Origin: Williamsia sp. DF01-3
GTDB lineage: Bacteria; Actinomycetota; Actinomycetes; Mycobacteriales; Mycobacteriaceae
Reading direction: 5' to 3'
Assembly: GCF_023051145.1 (NCBI RefSeq)
Contig: NZ_JALKFS010000005.1
Coordinates: forward strand, 5,101,733-5,165,732
DNA: 64,000 nt
Shown here piece by piece: positions 1-7,723 of the stretch. The notes below the pieces were generated by a model that saw only the letters and a program-made list of their open reading frames with translations, was not told the DNA's origin and searched no databases. Position 1 is the first letter of the stretch. Each line of letters starts with the position of its first letter. Both the position numbers and the translations under genes were made by a program.

Positions 1-1
1 G

Positions 2-103
2 CGGCTGTTCGACGGTTTCGACGCCGGGACCCCACAGCTCGAACTCGAGCGGGTCCTGGAGGCTCCCGGAGTGGCCCACCTGCGCTACCGGGTCAAACGG
101 TGA
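2..103 (+). CDS. C-terminal end of a dihydrofolate reductase-family protein (partial)
   Basis: Only the last 33 codons are inside the window; the gene begins upstream of base 1. The frame reads RLFDGFDAGTPQLELER and ends in ...LRYRVKR before TGA at 101-103. This closely resembles the C-terminus of the RibD-C/dihydrofolate reductase fold proteins common in actinobacteria, where a GG(x)RLFD(G) strand is followed by a short LRYRV strand. The catalytic part is not visible, so the substrate cannot be named. It converges on the response regulator gene that ends at 129. Confidence 0.55.
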   Translation, partial: RLFDGFDAGTPQLELERVLEAPGVAHLRYRVKR

Positions 104-128
104 CAGCTCGGACACATCAACACTGAGG

Positions 129-788
129 TCAGCCGGGTTCTGTGTCCAGACCGTTCTCGATGGCGTAGCGCGTGAGCTCGACCCGGTTGCCCAACTGCAG
201 TTTGCGTAGCGTCGCCTGCACATGGTTCTCCACCGTGCGGTGGCTGAGCGACAGTTTCGACGCAATCTGCTTGGCGCTGAGACCCTTCGCGACGTATCGG
301 AGCACCTCTGTCTCACGGTCGGTGAGAGCAGGTGCGTCAACGCCGCGGTCTGGGTCTCGTGCAATTCGCCGGTACTCGCCCAGGACCAGGCCGGCCAGCC
401 CAGGGGTGAAGACTGCCTGGCCGGCAGCTGTCGCCCGAACGGCCGACAACAGCTCTTCTTTCGACGCGCTCTTGACCAGATATCCGCTGGCCCCGGCCTT
501 GACCGCTTCGAGAACATCGTCGCGTTCATCGGACGCCGACAGCACAAGAACCCGCGTGGCAGGTGACGCCTCGAGGAGACGCACCGTCGCCTGAGCGCCG
601 TTGCCGTCGGGCAGCTGCATGTCCATCAGCACCACATCCGGGCGAACGGCCTCCCCGCGCCGGGCAGCCGAATCCACGCTGTCCGCGGTGGCGACCACCT
701 CGAACCCCGCGTCGGAGAGGTCACGCGCCACCCCGTCTCGCCACATCGGGTGGTCGTCGACCACCATCACCCGCAACACATCAGGCAT
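129..788 (-). CDS. NarL/LuxR-family two-component response regulator
   Basis: A 219-residue cytoplasmic response regulator. The receiver domain (about 5-120) has the acidic pair D11-D12, phospho-acceptor D56 in VVLMDMQLP and K106 in GYLVKSAS. A LuxR-type helix-turn-helix follows (about 155-210, LTDRETEVLRYVAKGLSAKQ). The ATG at 788 was chosen because it overlaps the stop of the upstream kinase gene (bases 781-788) and is followed directly by the receiver fold; the open frame further upstream runs through the kinase gene in another frame. It is co-transcribed with the kinase and should be its phosphorylation partner. The pair resembles the actinobacterial MacRS-type systems, but target genes cannot be read from the sequence. 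Confidence 0.93.
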   Translation of the reverse strand: MPDVLRVMVVDDHPMWRDGVARDLSDAGFEVVATADSVDSAARRGEAVRPDVVLMDMQLPDGNGAQATVRLLEASPATRVLVLSASDERDDVLEAVKAGASGYLVKSASKEELLSAVRATAAGQAVFTPGLAGLVLGEYRRIARDPDRGVDAPALTDRETEVLRYVAKGLSAKQIASKLSLSHRTVENHVQATLRKLQLGNRVELTRYAIENGLDTEPG

Positions 789-2019
789 GAGCAGAACCCC
801 TCCGTTGATCGTCTGCGGACCGGCTCGCGTTCCCGCCTGCCATCCGTTTGGACACCTCGAGCTCCCATTCGGTTCCCTCCCCCGGTGCTGTGTCGAGCCG
901 GGCCGTGCCCCCGAGCGCCTCGATCCGCGCCACGATCGACTCCGACACACCCATCCGCCCCTCCGCCACAGCCTGTGACAGCCGGCCCTCGGCGATGCCT
1001 CGTCCGTCGTCGCGGATACTCACCACCACCTGTTCACCGAGATCTTCGATGAGCACGTAGGCGCGCACACCGGGGCCTGCGTGCAGGCGAACATTCTCGA
1101 GGGCGTTGACCACGGCGGCCTCCAACTCCACGGCAAGCCGGTGATCCACCGGTACCGGCTCACCCGGCTCGCTGATGGTGACGAGGTCGCCCGCGTGGGG
1201 CCGGAGCAGCATACGTAGATCGATCTCCGCAGGCTCACCGGGAACCAAGGCCGGTTCGATGTCGGCGATCAGGCGGCGCAGCGATCGCTCCTGCTGGCCG
1301 GCGAGCTCAGCCAATTGAGCTGTCTCGCCGCCGATCTCGGACCCGCGCCGACTGATCAGCGCGAGCACCTGGAGTACGCCGTCGTGTACCTGGCGGCTCA
1401 GCCTGGCGCGCTCGTCGGCGGCGGCTGCCACGCGCATGGCCTGTTCGATCCGGACGTGATTGCGGCGAGCGGTCACCGAGGCCAGACCCACCCCCACTCC
1501 CACGGCCAGCAAGACGACCACGGTCGCGTCCCGCCCGACGTTGAGGTCGTAGCCCCCTTTGGCCACCGCGCTGGCGACCCGCACCGCCAGCCCGAAAGCT
1601 GCACCGATCAACGGGCCGCCGAGGATGGCCGCGGACACCACCGCGTTGGTCGCCCACAGCGTGGTCGGAAACGACTGGTTCGACGCAGCCCAGTCGGGAG
1701 AGGCGATGAACCTGGTGGCGACGATCAGCGCACACACCACCACCAGCTCGATCCCCACCCAGAGCCATCGGCGGCCGGTGCCCTTGAGATAGAGGATGGT
1801 GCTCACACCGGTCCAGAAGGTCAGGATCGCGAAGAGGAACCAGCTCCAGGCAACGCGGTCGTAGTCGCCGAAAACGGCGAGCTGGAAACCCAAGGCGTAG
1901 ATGTAGCTCAGGAGGCGAAAGACCTGCGCCGCCCGCCACATCGGCGCCACCGGGTCGGCGTCGTCGGTGGTGGCGTCACGCCGGGTGAGGGACCCGAGCC
2001 GCCCAGGACGGTACGTCAT
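781..2019 (-). CDS. membrane sensor histidine kinase (MacS-like)
   Basis: A 412-residue sensor kinase. Several hydrophobic segments fill about residues 30-180, followed by a HisKA_3-type dimerisation box with phospho-acceptor H212 (SRQVHDGVLQVLALI). The C-terminal ATPase domain has an N-box (NALENVRLHAG) and a G-box (DDGRGI). The short loops between membrane helices suggest sensing within the membrane and not through a large external domain. The start is the ATG at 2019, 8 bases after the stop of the upstream permease gene; an internal ATG at residue 27 is possible. The stop overlaps the start of the response regulator gene. The domain plan fits the MacS family of actinobacterial kinases; the stimulus is unknown. 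Confidence 0.9.
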   Translation of the reverse strand: MTYRPGRLGSLTRRDATTDDADPVAPMWRAAQVFRLLSYIYALGFQLAVFGDYDRVAWSWFLFAILTFWTGVSTILYLKGTGRRWLWVGIELVVVCALIVATRFIASPDWAASNQSFPTTLWATNAVVSAAILGGPLIGAAFGLAVRVASAVAKGGYDLNVGRDATVVVLLAVGVGVGLASVTARRNHVRIEQAMRVAAAADERARLSRQVHDGVLQVLALISRRGSEIGGETAQLAELAGQQERSLRRLIADIEPALVPGEPAEIDLRMLLRPHAGDLVTISEPGEPVPVDHRLAVELEAAVVNALENVRLHAGPGVRAYVLIEDLGEQVVVSIRDDGRGIAEGRLSQAVAEGRMGVSESIVARIEALGGTARLDTAPGEGTEWELEVSKRMAGGNASRSADDQRRGSAHA

Positions 2020-2027
2020 CACCGAAC

Positions 2028-3326
2028 TCAGCTCGAATCGGCGGTACTGCCCGCTGTCCCACCGGTTTCGGGCTCGCCACGAGCACCGGACGTGCCGGGC
2101 ACCGGCGACTCGTCGACCACATCGCCGCGGACACCGGGAGCATCCTTCTGGTCCCACAGTGGGCCATCGGGCTCGGCCTCGTACATGCGCTCGGCATCGC
2201 CGTGTTTTCGCAAGGCGGCCTCCCGCGCCGCAGCAACACCATGCGCCTCTGCCGTCCGCTCCTGCAACGTCCGTACCGCCGTGTTGAGGAAGGCGATGAT
2301 CGGCACGGCGAGGAGCCCGCCGATGATCCCTGCCGTCACCAGCCCGGCCGCGATACCGAGCACCACGGCGACGGGGTGCAGGCGAACCGATCGTCCGAGC
2401 AGGAACGGTTGCAGCACATGACTTTCCACCTGCATGACCGCAACGACGATCGCGAGCGAGATCGCAGCGGCGACCCAGCCCTGGGTGACCAGCGCGACCA
2501 GCACCGCCAGACTGCCGGTCACGAGCGCGCCGACGATGGGAATGAACGCACCGATGAAGACCAACGACGCCAGCGGTAATGCCAAGGGGACCTGCAGGAT
2601 AGCCAGACCGACGCCGATCCCGATCGCGTCGACCGCCGCCACCACCACGGTCGCCCGCACATAACCGACCAGTGAGCCGAACCCGCGTTGCCCTGCCTCC
2701 CAGACCTTTTCCCGTGATGCCTGCGGAATGGCGAGGGTGAGAAACCGCCATATCTGGCCGCCGCCGTAGAGGAAGAAGATGATCAGGAACAGCATCAGCA
2801 ATGCGCCGGTGACGATCTCGCTCACCGTGGTGGCGGTGGCCAGCGCGCCTGAGGTGACCTTGTCCTCGTTGTCCTGCAGCACCTTGATCGCGTCGTCGCC
2901 GAGGTGGTCGATCTGGTCCTGACTGAGGTTCAGTGGCCCGTCGACGAGCCAACCCCGGCTGTCGTCAATCGTTTTGGTGACCTCGTCGGTCAATTGGGGC
3001 ACACCGTCGATGAACTGCTGCACGACAAAGGTCAGAATCCCGGCGATGGCGCCGATCCCGACGATGAGAGTTCCCACCACCGCCAGGGACCGCGGTATCC
3101 CCCGCCGGTTGAGCCAGTCCACCACCGGAACAAGCAGCGCGGTACCCAGGACCGCGAGCCCGATCGGGACGACGACCTCTTCGAAAGACTGGATCACCCG
3201 CATCAAGGCGTAGAGGGCGGCACCGATGACCAACAGGCGCCATGCCCATTCCGCGGCAGCCCGCACGACCGGATGTACCTGAAGTCGATCGACTACACCG
3301 CTGTCCTGGGTCTTTCCATCGCTCAC
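2028..3326 (-). CDS. AI-2E family transporter (PF01594-type membrane protein)
   Basis: A membrane protein of 432 residues with the arrangement of the AI-2E/PurR-regulated permease family: paired N-terminal helices (RLLVIGAALYALMRV, VVPIGLAVLGTALLVPVVDWL), a central soluble stretch rich in charged residues, then a block of glycine-rich helices ending near AVRTLQERTAEAHG. A hydrophilic tail rich in Ser, Gly and Pro follows. The GTG at 3326 is preferred because upstream codons run into the intergenic region and are not family-like. Members export small metabolites or act as Na+/H+ antiporters; the substrate here is not known. It is the first gene of an operon with the kinase and regulator downstream, which may sense a consequence of its activity. 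Confidence 0.88.
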   Translation of the reverse strand: MSDGKTQDSGVVDRLQVHPVVRAAAEWAWRLLVIGAALYALMRVIQSFEEVVVPIGLAVLGTALLVPVVDWLNRRGIPRSLAVVGTLIVGIGAIAGILTFVVQQFIDGVPQLTDEVTKTIDDSRGWLVDGPLNLSQDQIDHLGDDAIKVLQDNEDKVTSGALATATTVSEIVTGALLMLFLIIFFLYGGGQIWRFLTLAIPQASREKVWEAGQRGFGSLVGYVRATVVVAAVDAIGIGVGLAILQVPLALPLASLVFIGAFIPIVGALVTGSLAVLVALVTQGWVAAAISLAIVVAVMQVESHVLQPFLLGRSVRLHPVAVVLGIAAGLVTAGIIGGLLAVPIIAFLNTAVRTLQERTAEAHGVAAAREAALRKHGDAERMYEAEPDGPLWDQKDAPGVRGDVVDESPVPGTSGARGEPETGGTAGSTADSS

Positions 3327-3441
3327 CCGGGCAACACTAGACCCGAAACACCGTCTACGCGGGCAACTGAAGTCGTCGGCAGTACACCGTCTGGCCGACC
3401 ATTTCCGAACCGTGGCGCACCCGCCCGATAAGGTGCTGGAC

Positions 3442-4599
3442 ATGACGGCGACGCGCGGGGCCCGCCGCCGGTTCTGGTGGGTGCGTTGGGTGGTTCTCGC
3501 CCTCGTCCTGGTGGTACTGGCCGTTGAGGCCTACCTGGTGTGGCCGAAACTGAAGGAAACCTGGGTCCACATCGATGACATCGAGTGGGAATGGGTGGTG
3601 CTCTGCATCCTTGCCTCCATGTTGTCGATGGACAGCTTCGCGCAGGTCCAACGTGCACTCCTGCGGTCCGCAGGCCTCAAGATCAAGCAGTGGCAATCGC
3701 TTTCAGTGATCCTTGCCGCCAACTCGTTGAGTCAGACCATGCCCGGCGGCCAGGTGATGGCGCCGGCCTTCACGTACCGCCAGACCCGCAAGTGGGGCGC
3801 CACGCCTGTCGTGGCCTCCTGGCAGGTTGTGATGTCGGGACTGCTCATGGGGGTCGGCCTGGCGGTTCTCGGGCTGGGCGGCGCCCTGCTTGCCGGCGCC
3901 AAGACGAGCCCGTTCTCCATCATCTTCTCGATCAGCGGTTTCATCGCGTTCGCTCTCGTGGCCCAGTACATCGCCCGGCATCCGGAGTCGATCGAGGGAA
4001 TCGGTGTCTCGATCCTGCGGTGGATCAATCATCTGCGCGACAAAGCCGCAGACCACGGAGTGGTCCGGTGGCGCGAAATCCTGGTGCAGCTGCGCGCGGT
4101 GCAACTCAAACCCAGGGACACGTCCATCGCCTTCGGCTGGTCGCTGTTCAACTGGGTCGCCGACGTCGCGTGTCTGGCATTCGCCTGTTACGCCGTCGGC
4201 GGACAGCCGAGCATCGCCGGTCTGATGGTCGCCTACGCGGCGAGCAAGGCGGTCGGGACCGCCATCCCCCTTCTCCCGGGTGGGCTCGGGGTGGTGGACG
4301 GCGTGCTGGTTCCGGCGCTGACCTCCGCCGGCATGGGCGCCGCTGAGTCGGTGACCGCCGTGCTGGTCTACCGGATGGTCAGCTACCTGCTGGTCGCACT
4401 GATCGGCTGGGTGGTGATCTTCGTTATGTTCCGGGGCACCTATCGCGACGAAGAGAACGTCGACTTCATGGAGAAAGAGGTCGACGCCCAGCTCCAGGAC
4501 AGCACGTCAACGGACCACAACCTGGGCACTTCTGACCCCGACCCGCCTGTCGTCCATCCGTCCGACGACAAGCCCGATTCCCCCGATTCGGTTCGCTGA
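3442..4599 (+). CDS. lysylphosphatidylglycerol synthase-type transmembrane (YbhN-like) protein
   Basis: A 385-residue integral membrane protein of the UPF0104/LPG_synthase_TM type. It has about eight hydrophobic segments and the family stretch NSLSQTMPGGQVMAPAFTYR, near residue 100, followed by the late glycine-rich GTAIPLLPGGLGVVDG. The family includes the flippase half of MprF/LysX proteins; the stand-alone form lacks the aminoacyltransferase domain, as here. The C-terminus is a polar Asp/Pro/Ser tail of about 50 residues predicted to lie in the cytoplasm. The ATG at 3442 follows AAGGTG at a suitable distance; an in-frame codon 10 residues upstream has no comparable site. It is divergent from the permease operon. 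Confidence 0.85.
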   Translation: MTATRGARRRFWWVRWVVLALVLVVLAVEAYLVWPKLKETWVHIDDIEWEWVVLCILASMLSMDSFAQVQRALLRSAGLKIKQWQSLSVILAANSLSQTMPGGQVMAPAFTYRQTRKWGATPVVASWQVVMSGLLMGVGLAVLGLGGALLAGAKTSPFSIIFSISGFIAFALVAQYIARHPESIEGIGVSILRWINHLRDKAADHGVVRWREILVQLRAVQLKPRDTSIAFGWSLFNWVADVACLAFACYAVGGQPSIAGLMVAYAASKAVGTAIPLLPGGLGVVDGVLVPALTSAGMGAAESVTAVLVYRMVSYLLVALIGWVVIFVMFRGTYRDEENVDFMEKEVDAQLQDSTSTDHNLGTSDPDPPVVHPSDDKPDSPDSVR

Positions 4600-4629
4600 G
4601 CCGCTCGGCAAAACGCTACGGTGGCCTCT

Positions 4630-5034
4630 ATGCGCCGATTGTTCACCGCCTCAGCAGACTTCTTCGCGGTGCTGGTCTTCGCTTTCATCGGCCGGATGAA
4701 CCATGCCGAAGGCCTGTCGCTTCACGGACTGTTCAGCACCACCTGGCCCTTTGCCCTGGGCGCAGCGATCGGATGGTCGCTCGCCTACCTGTACGCGCAC
4801 ATGCGCGCCGATCACGGCTTCGATTACCCGTTCCACCCCGAGCGCGTGTTCCCTGACGGAGTCCTGGTGTGGATCGGCGCCGTGGCCATCGGCATGATCC
4901 TGCGCCAGCAATTTCATCAGGGTGTGGCGCTCAGCTTCATCATCGTGGCAACCATCGTGCTCGGTGTCTTCCTGCTCGGCTGGCGCGCGGCACGCATGGT
5001 GCTCTCCCGACGTCGCCAGACGGTCACCACCTGA
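4630..5034 (+). CDS. DUF3054 family membrane protein
   Basis: A small membrane protein of 134 residues with four hydrophobic helices. It matches the DUF3054 pattern: an N-terminal FFAVLVFAFIGRMNH, a central WPFALGAAIGW and YPFHPERVFPDGVLVW, and a final LGWRAARMVLSRRR. Its function is unknown; members are common in mycobacteria and relatives. The ATG at 4630 is preferred over a GTG three codons upstream. Its last 11 bases overlap the ancestral end of the convergent sigma-factor gene (5024-5034). It follows the YbhN-like gene after 30 bases on the same strand and may be co-transcribed with it. Confidence 0.85.
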   Translation: MRRLFTASADFFAVLVFAFIGRMNHAEGLSLHGLFSTTWPFALGAAIGWSLAYLYAHMRADHGFDYPFHPERVFPDGVLVWIGAVAIGMILRQQFHQGVALSFIIVATIVLGVFLLGWRAARMVLSRRRQTVTT

Positions 5035-5925
5035 CGGCCTCGTCAGGGGATATCGACGACGACAACGCAGCGACCGCGTGCAGCTTGTCGGGGTTCCTGA
5101 CGAACAGCAGCGTGTTGATCCCGTCGGCCCCGATGTCGAACGACAACACGGTGTCGGGCCGCCATCCCGAATGGTGATCACAGCCGGTGATCCGTTGACC
5201 TCCACCAGCGTCGAATAGGCGCCGGCGGCGAACTTCTCGAGTGTCCCGAGAACGAACCTCGCCACCTTGGCGCGACCGATGATGGGCACCCGCGCGGCGC
5301 TGACCACACCGCCGCCGTCGCTGACCGCCGTCACCTGCGCGGTGAGCACCGACTCGAGTGCGGCCAGATCCCCCGACTGCGCGGCGGTGAGGAACGCGCC
5401 CAGGATCTGCGCCTGCTGGTCCGGGTCCGCCGGTATCGCCCTCTCGACAGCGATGTGGTCCCGGGCCCGGCGCACGAGTTGTCGGGCGTTGGCCTCGCTG
5501 GTGACCAGCAGCTCGGCGATGTCGCGGTACGGGTAGTCGAAGGCTTCACGCAGGACGTACGCCGCGCGCTCCTTGGGAGCCAGACGTTCGAGTAACCGCA
5601 CCACGGCCAACTCGAGCGCCTCCGCTCGTTCGGCGCCCAGTGCCGGATCGTCGGTGGTCGATACGGGTTCGGGCAACCACGGTCCGATGTAGGTCTCCCG
5701 GGTCGCCCTCGCGGACGTCAGCGCGTTGATGGCCAATCGGGTCGCTGTGGTCGTCAGGAATGCCCCCGGATCGCGAACGGCCGATCGATCGGTTCGAGAC
5801 CACCGCAGCCATGTGTCTTGCACCACATCATCGGCGTCCGATGCTGTACCCATCATCCGGTAGGCGATCCCGAACAAACGAGGTCTGACCTGCTCGAACT
5901 CGGCCAGTCCCGCTTCCTGCGCCAT
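5024..5925 (-). pseudogene. sigJ: ECF41-type (SigJ-like) sigma factor with a C-terminal frameshift
   Basis: Sigma-70 region 2 (about residues 8-75, including MMGTASDADDVVQDTW) and region 4 (about 110-165) are intact. They are followed by a SnoaL-like extension. Three hallmarks of the ECF41 group are visible: WLPEP between regions 2 and 4, a DGGG motif in the extension, and NPDKL near the end. NPDKL lies in a different frame: near base 5161 one base is missing, so after ITIRDG the natural frame runs on antisense across the neighbouring gene instead of reaching the ancestral TGA at 5024-5026. Adding one base gives 300 residues, the usual family length. It may be real truncation of the regulatory extension or a sequence error. 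It is divergent from an NmrA-like gene, the typical ECF41 partner. Confidence 0.85.
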
Positions 5926-5997
5926 ATGACGTCACCCTTTCGTGCCAGGCCGTTCCTCGGCTGGTGAACGCTCGAGGTACATCTGCCCGCTTGAGCT

Positions 5998-6024
5998 TGT
6001 CACATTCGCCCGTGGCTGCCGGTC
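5998..6024 (+). promoter_or_regulatory. candidate ECF41 sigma promoter
   Basis: TGTCACA at 5998-6004, a 16-base spacer, and GGTC at 6021-6024 lie between the ECF41 sigma gene and the NmrA-like gene. The recognised ECF41 promoter is TGTCACA with a CGTC element 15-16 bases downstream. The -35 match is exact and the -10 differs by one base. It points toward the gene starting at 6064. Confidence 0.6.
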
Positions 6025-6063
6025 TTTGACTGCGAGAGGATCACCACGACGAAGGGCTTGAGC

Positions 6064-6804
6064 ATGACGACTTATCTGGTCACCGGAGCAACCGGCCGGA
6101 TCGGTGTCCCCACCACCAACCGCCTGCGGCAAGCGGGGCACGACGTGAAAGCGCTCAGCAGGCGCGCGGGCGACGGCATGGTCACCGGAGATCTCAGGAC
6201 CGGCGTCGGCATCGCCGAGGCCATGGGCGGGGTCGACACCGTCATCCACCTGGCCACCACCAACGGGGCCGGCGACATCGAGGTCGCGCGGAATCTCGTG
6301 AGTGCGGCGGCCGAGGCCCACGTCGAACACATCGTCCTGCTGTCGATCGTCGGCATCGACAAGATCCCCTTCGGCTTCTACCGTCAGCGACTCGAGATCG
6401 AGGCGATCGCCGCCGCCGGTCCGGTCCCACTGACAATCCAGCGGGCCACCCAGTTCCATCCGTTCGTCGAGCAGATGTTCCTGGCCCAGCGTTTCTCGCC
6501 GGTTCTACTGTCCCCGTCGATCAGTTTTCAGCCCATCGCAACCGATGAGGTCGCCGCCCGGCTGGTCGACCTGGCGGCCGGCGATCCGATGGGACGCGTC
6601 GACGACATCGGCGGGCCGGAGCAGCGGGCGGTGCGCGACCTGCTGGCCGAGTGGAAACAAGTGACGGGTCGCCGCCGCCCCGACCTCCCGGTGCGGCTTC
6701 CGGGCAAGACCTTCACGGCATTTCGGAATGGCGAGAACCTGGTTCCCGGAACACCTTTCGGGCTCGAAACGTTCTCCCAGTACCTGACGGCCAAGTACAG
6801 CTGA
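6064..6804 (+). CDS. NmrA-like NAD(P)-binding oxidoreductase/epimerase
   Basis: A 246-residue Rossmann protein. The N-terminal TYLVTGATGRIG is the nucleotide-binding glycine motif, and the arrangement fits atypical SDRs of the NmrA/NAD(P)H-binding class that lack the YxxxK catalytic pair. The C-terminal half contains the substrate-side loops (QRATQFHPFVEQMFL). ECF41 sigma factors typically control a neighbouring carboxymuconolactone decarboxylase, oxidoreductase or epimerase, so this is the likely regulated gene. An ECF41-like promoter sits 40 bases upstream of the ATG. The TTG two codons earlier is a less likely start. The substrate is unknown. Confidence 0.85.
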   Translation: MTTYLVTGATGRIGVPTTNRLRQAGHDVKALSRRAGDGMVTGDLRTGVGIAEAMGGVDTVIHLATTNGAGDIEVARNLVSAAAEAHVEHIVLLSIVGIDKIPFGFYRQRLEIEAIAAAGPVPLTIQRATQFHPFVEQMFLAQRFSPVLLSPSISFQPIATDEVAARLVDLAAGDPMGRVDDIGGPEQRAVRDLLAEWKQVTGRRRPDLPVRLPGKTFTAFRNGENLVPGTPFGLETFSQYLTAKYS

Positions 6805-6816
6805 ACCAGGCGGCCT

Positions 6817-7464
6817 TCAGTTCTCGGTGGGCGGGCGGTAGGCCACCGCATCGCGGGCCACCGCTTGGTACCGCTTGATGACCTGCTCCTCGCTTGCCGG
6901 CCCCGTGGGCCGGAACCACATCGCGACCGCCGTGCAGGCGGTGACGACAAACCGGGACGCCTCGATCGGGTTGGTGGTGAGGAAGACTCCGCGCTTCACG
7001 CCGTCCGCCACCACTCTGTCGAAAATCCGTTGCTGCGCATCGCGATTGGCGATGACACGCTCCAGTGCCACGGCGTCGAGGCTGCGCAGCTCGGAATTTC
7101 CGATGTAACTCTCGAGTGGATTCTCGGCATGCACGCCCACATGCGTGCGGACGATCGCATCGAGCCGGTCCGCCGGATTCGCGGGGGCATCGAGCAGTGC
7201 CTTCTCGGTGCTCTCCACCAGCGCCTCACCACCGCGGACCAAAATGGTGACCAGCAGATCGTGTTTCGATCCGAAATGGTTGTAGATGCTCCCTGCGCTG
7301 AGACCGGCGAATCCTGCGATGTCCCGGACCGACGTCCCGTGGTAGCCGCGCGCAGCGATCATCTGCACCGCGGCGCTGAGGATCGCCTGCGCAGTGGGAT
7401 CATCACCCTGCCGGACCGCAGCAGTGGTGAATTGCGGGTCGGTTCCCCTCGGACGCTCGGTCAT
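6817..7464 (-). CDS. TetR/AcrR-family transcriptional regulator
   Basis: A 215-residue one-component regulator. The N-terminal TetR helix-turn-helix covers about residues 25-72 (ILSAAVQMIAARGYHGTSV, then GLSAGSIYNHFGSKHDLL). The C-terminal ligand domain has a KstR2-like or FadR-like look but cannot be assigned. It lies divergent from the acyl-CoA ligase gene at 7724 and probably represses that catabolic cluster, with an acyl-CoA as the natural type of inducer. A perfect 6-2-6 inverted repeat at 7687-7700 in the shared upstream region is a candidate binding site. Its stop lies 12 bases from the convergent NmrA-like gene. Confidence 0.92.
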   Translation of the reverse strand: MTERPRGTDPQFTTAAVRQGDDPTAQAILSAAVQMIAARGYHGTSVRDIAGFAGLSAGSIYNHFGSKHDLLVTILVRGGEALVESTEKALLDAPANPADRLDAIVRTHVGVHAENPLESYIGNSELRSLDAVALERVIANRDAQQRIFDRVVADGVKRGVFLTTNPIEASRFVVTACTAVAMWFRPTGPASEEQVIKRYQAVARDAVAYRPPTEN

Positions 7465-7686
7465 CAGGCTCCCTTCACAGGCGATCTCTCGTACACCGCC
7501 CCGGGCCGGGCACCGATGACAACACGGCCGCCGGTGAACGGTCAGTCAGTGCCCAGTTGGCGGCGACAACAACCCGGCAAACGCAAGACTAGCAACCATC
7601 ACGTGCGAAAAAGCCCTCGAAGCAGCAGATCAGCGCCAGACCGGCAAAGCGCTGCGCGCCCGTCCCGACATCGGCTACGGTGCCGC

Positions 7687-7700
7687 TGAACACTTGTTCA
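7687..7700. promoter_or_regulatory. inverted repeat, candidate TetR operator
   Basis: TGAACA-CT-TGTTCA is a perfect 6-2-6 palindrome 24 bases before the acyl-CoA ligase start and in the region shared with the divergent TetR gene. Its size and place fit a TetR operator. No second copy was noticed nearby. Confidence 0.35.
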
Positions 7701-7723
7701 CCAGCTTGACGTCGAGGAGCAGC

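Noticed and set aside
2020-2952. Upstream extension of the histidine kinase frame
   Set aside because: It lies out of frame inside the AI-2E permease gene and has low-complexity Arg/Gly sequence.
4651-5023. Antisense extension of the ECF41 sigma frame past its ancestral stop
   Set aside because: It is antisense to the DUF3054 gene and arises from the single-base frameshift; it carries no family sequence.
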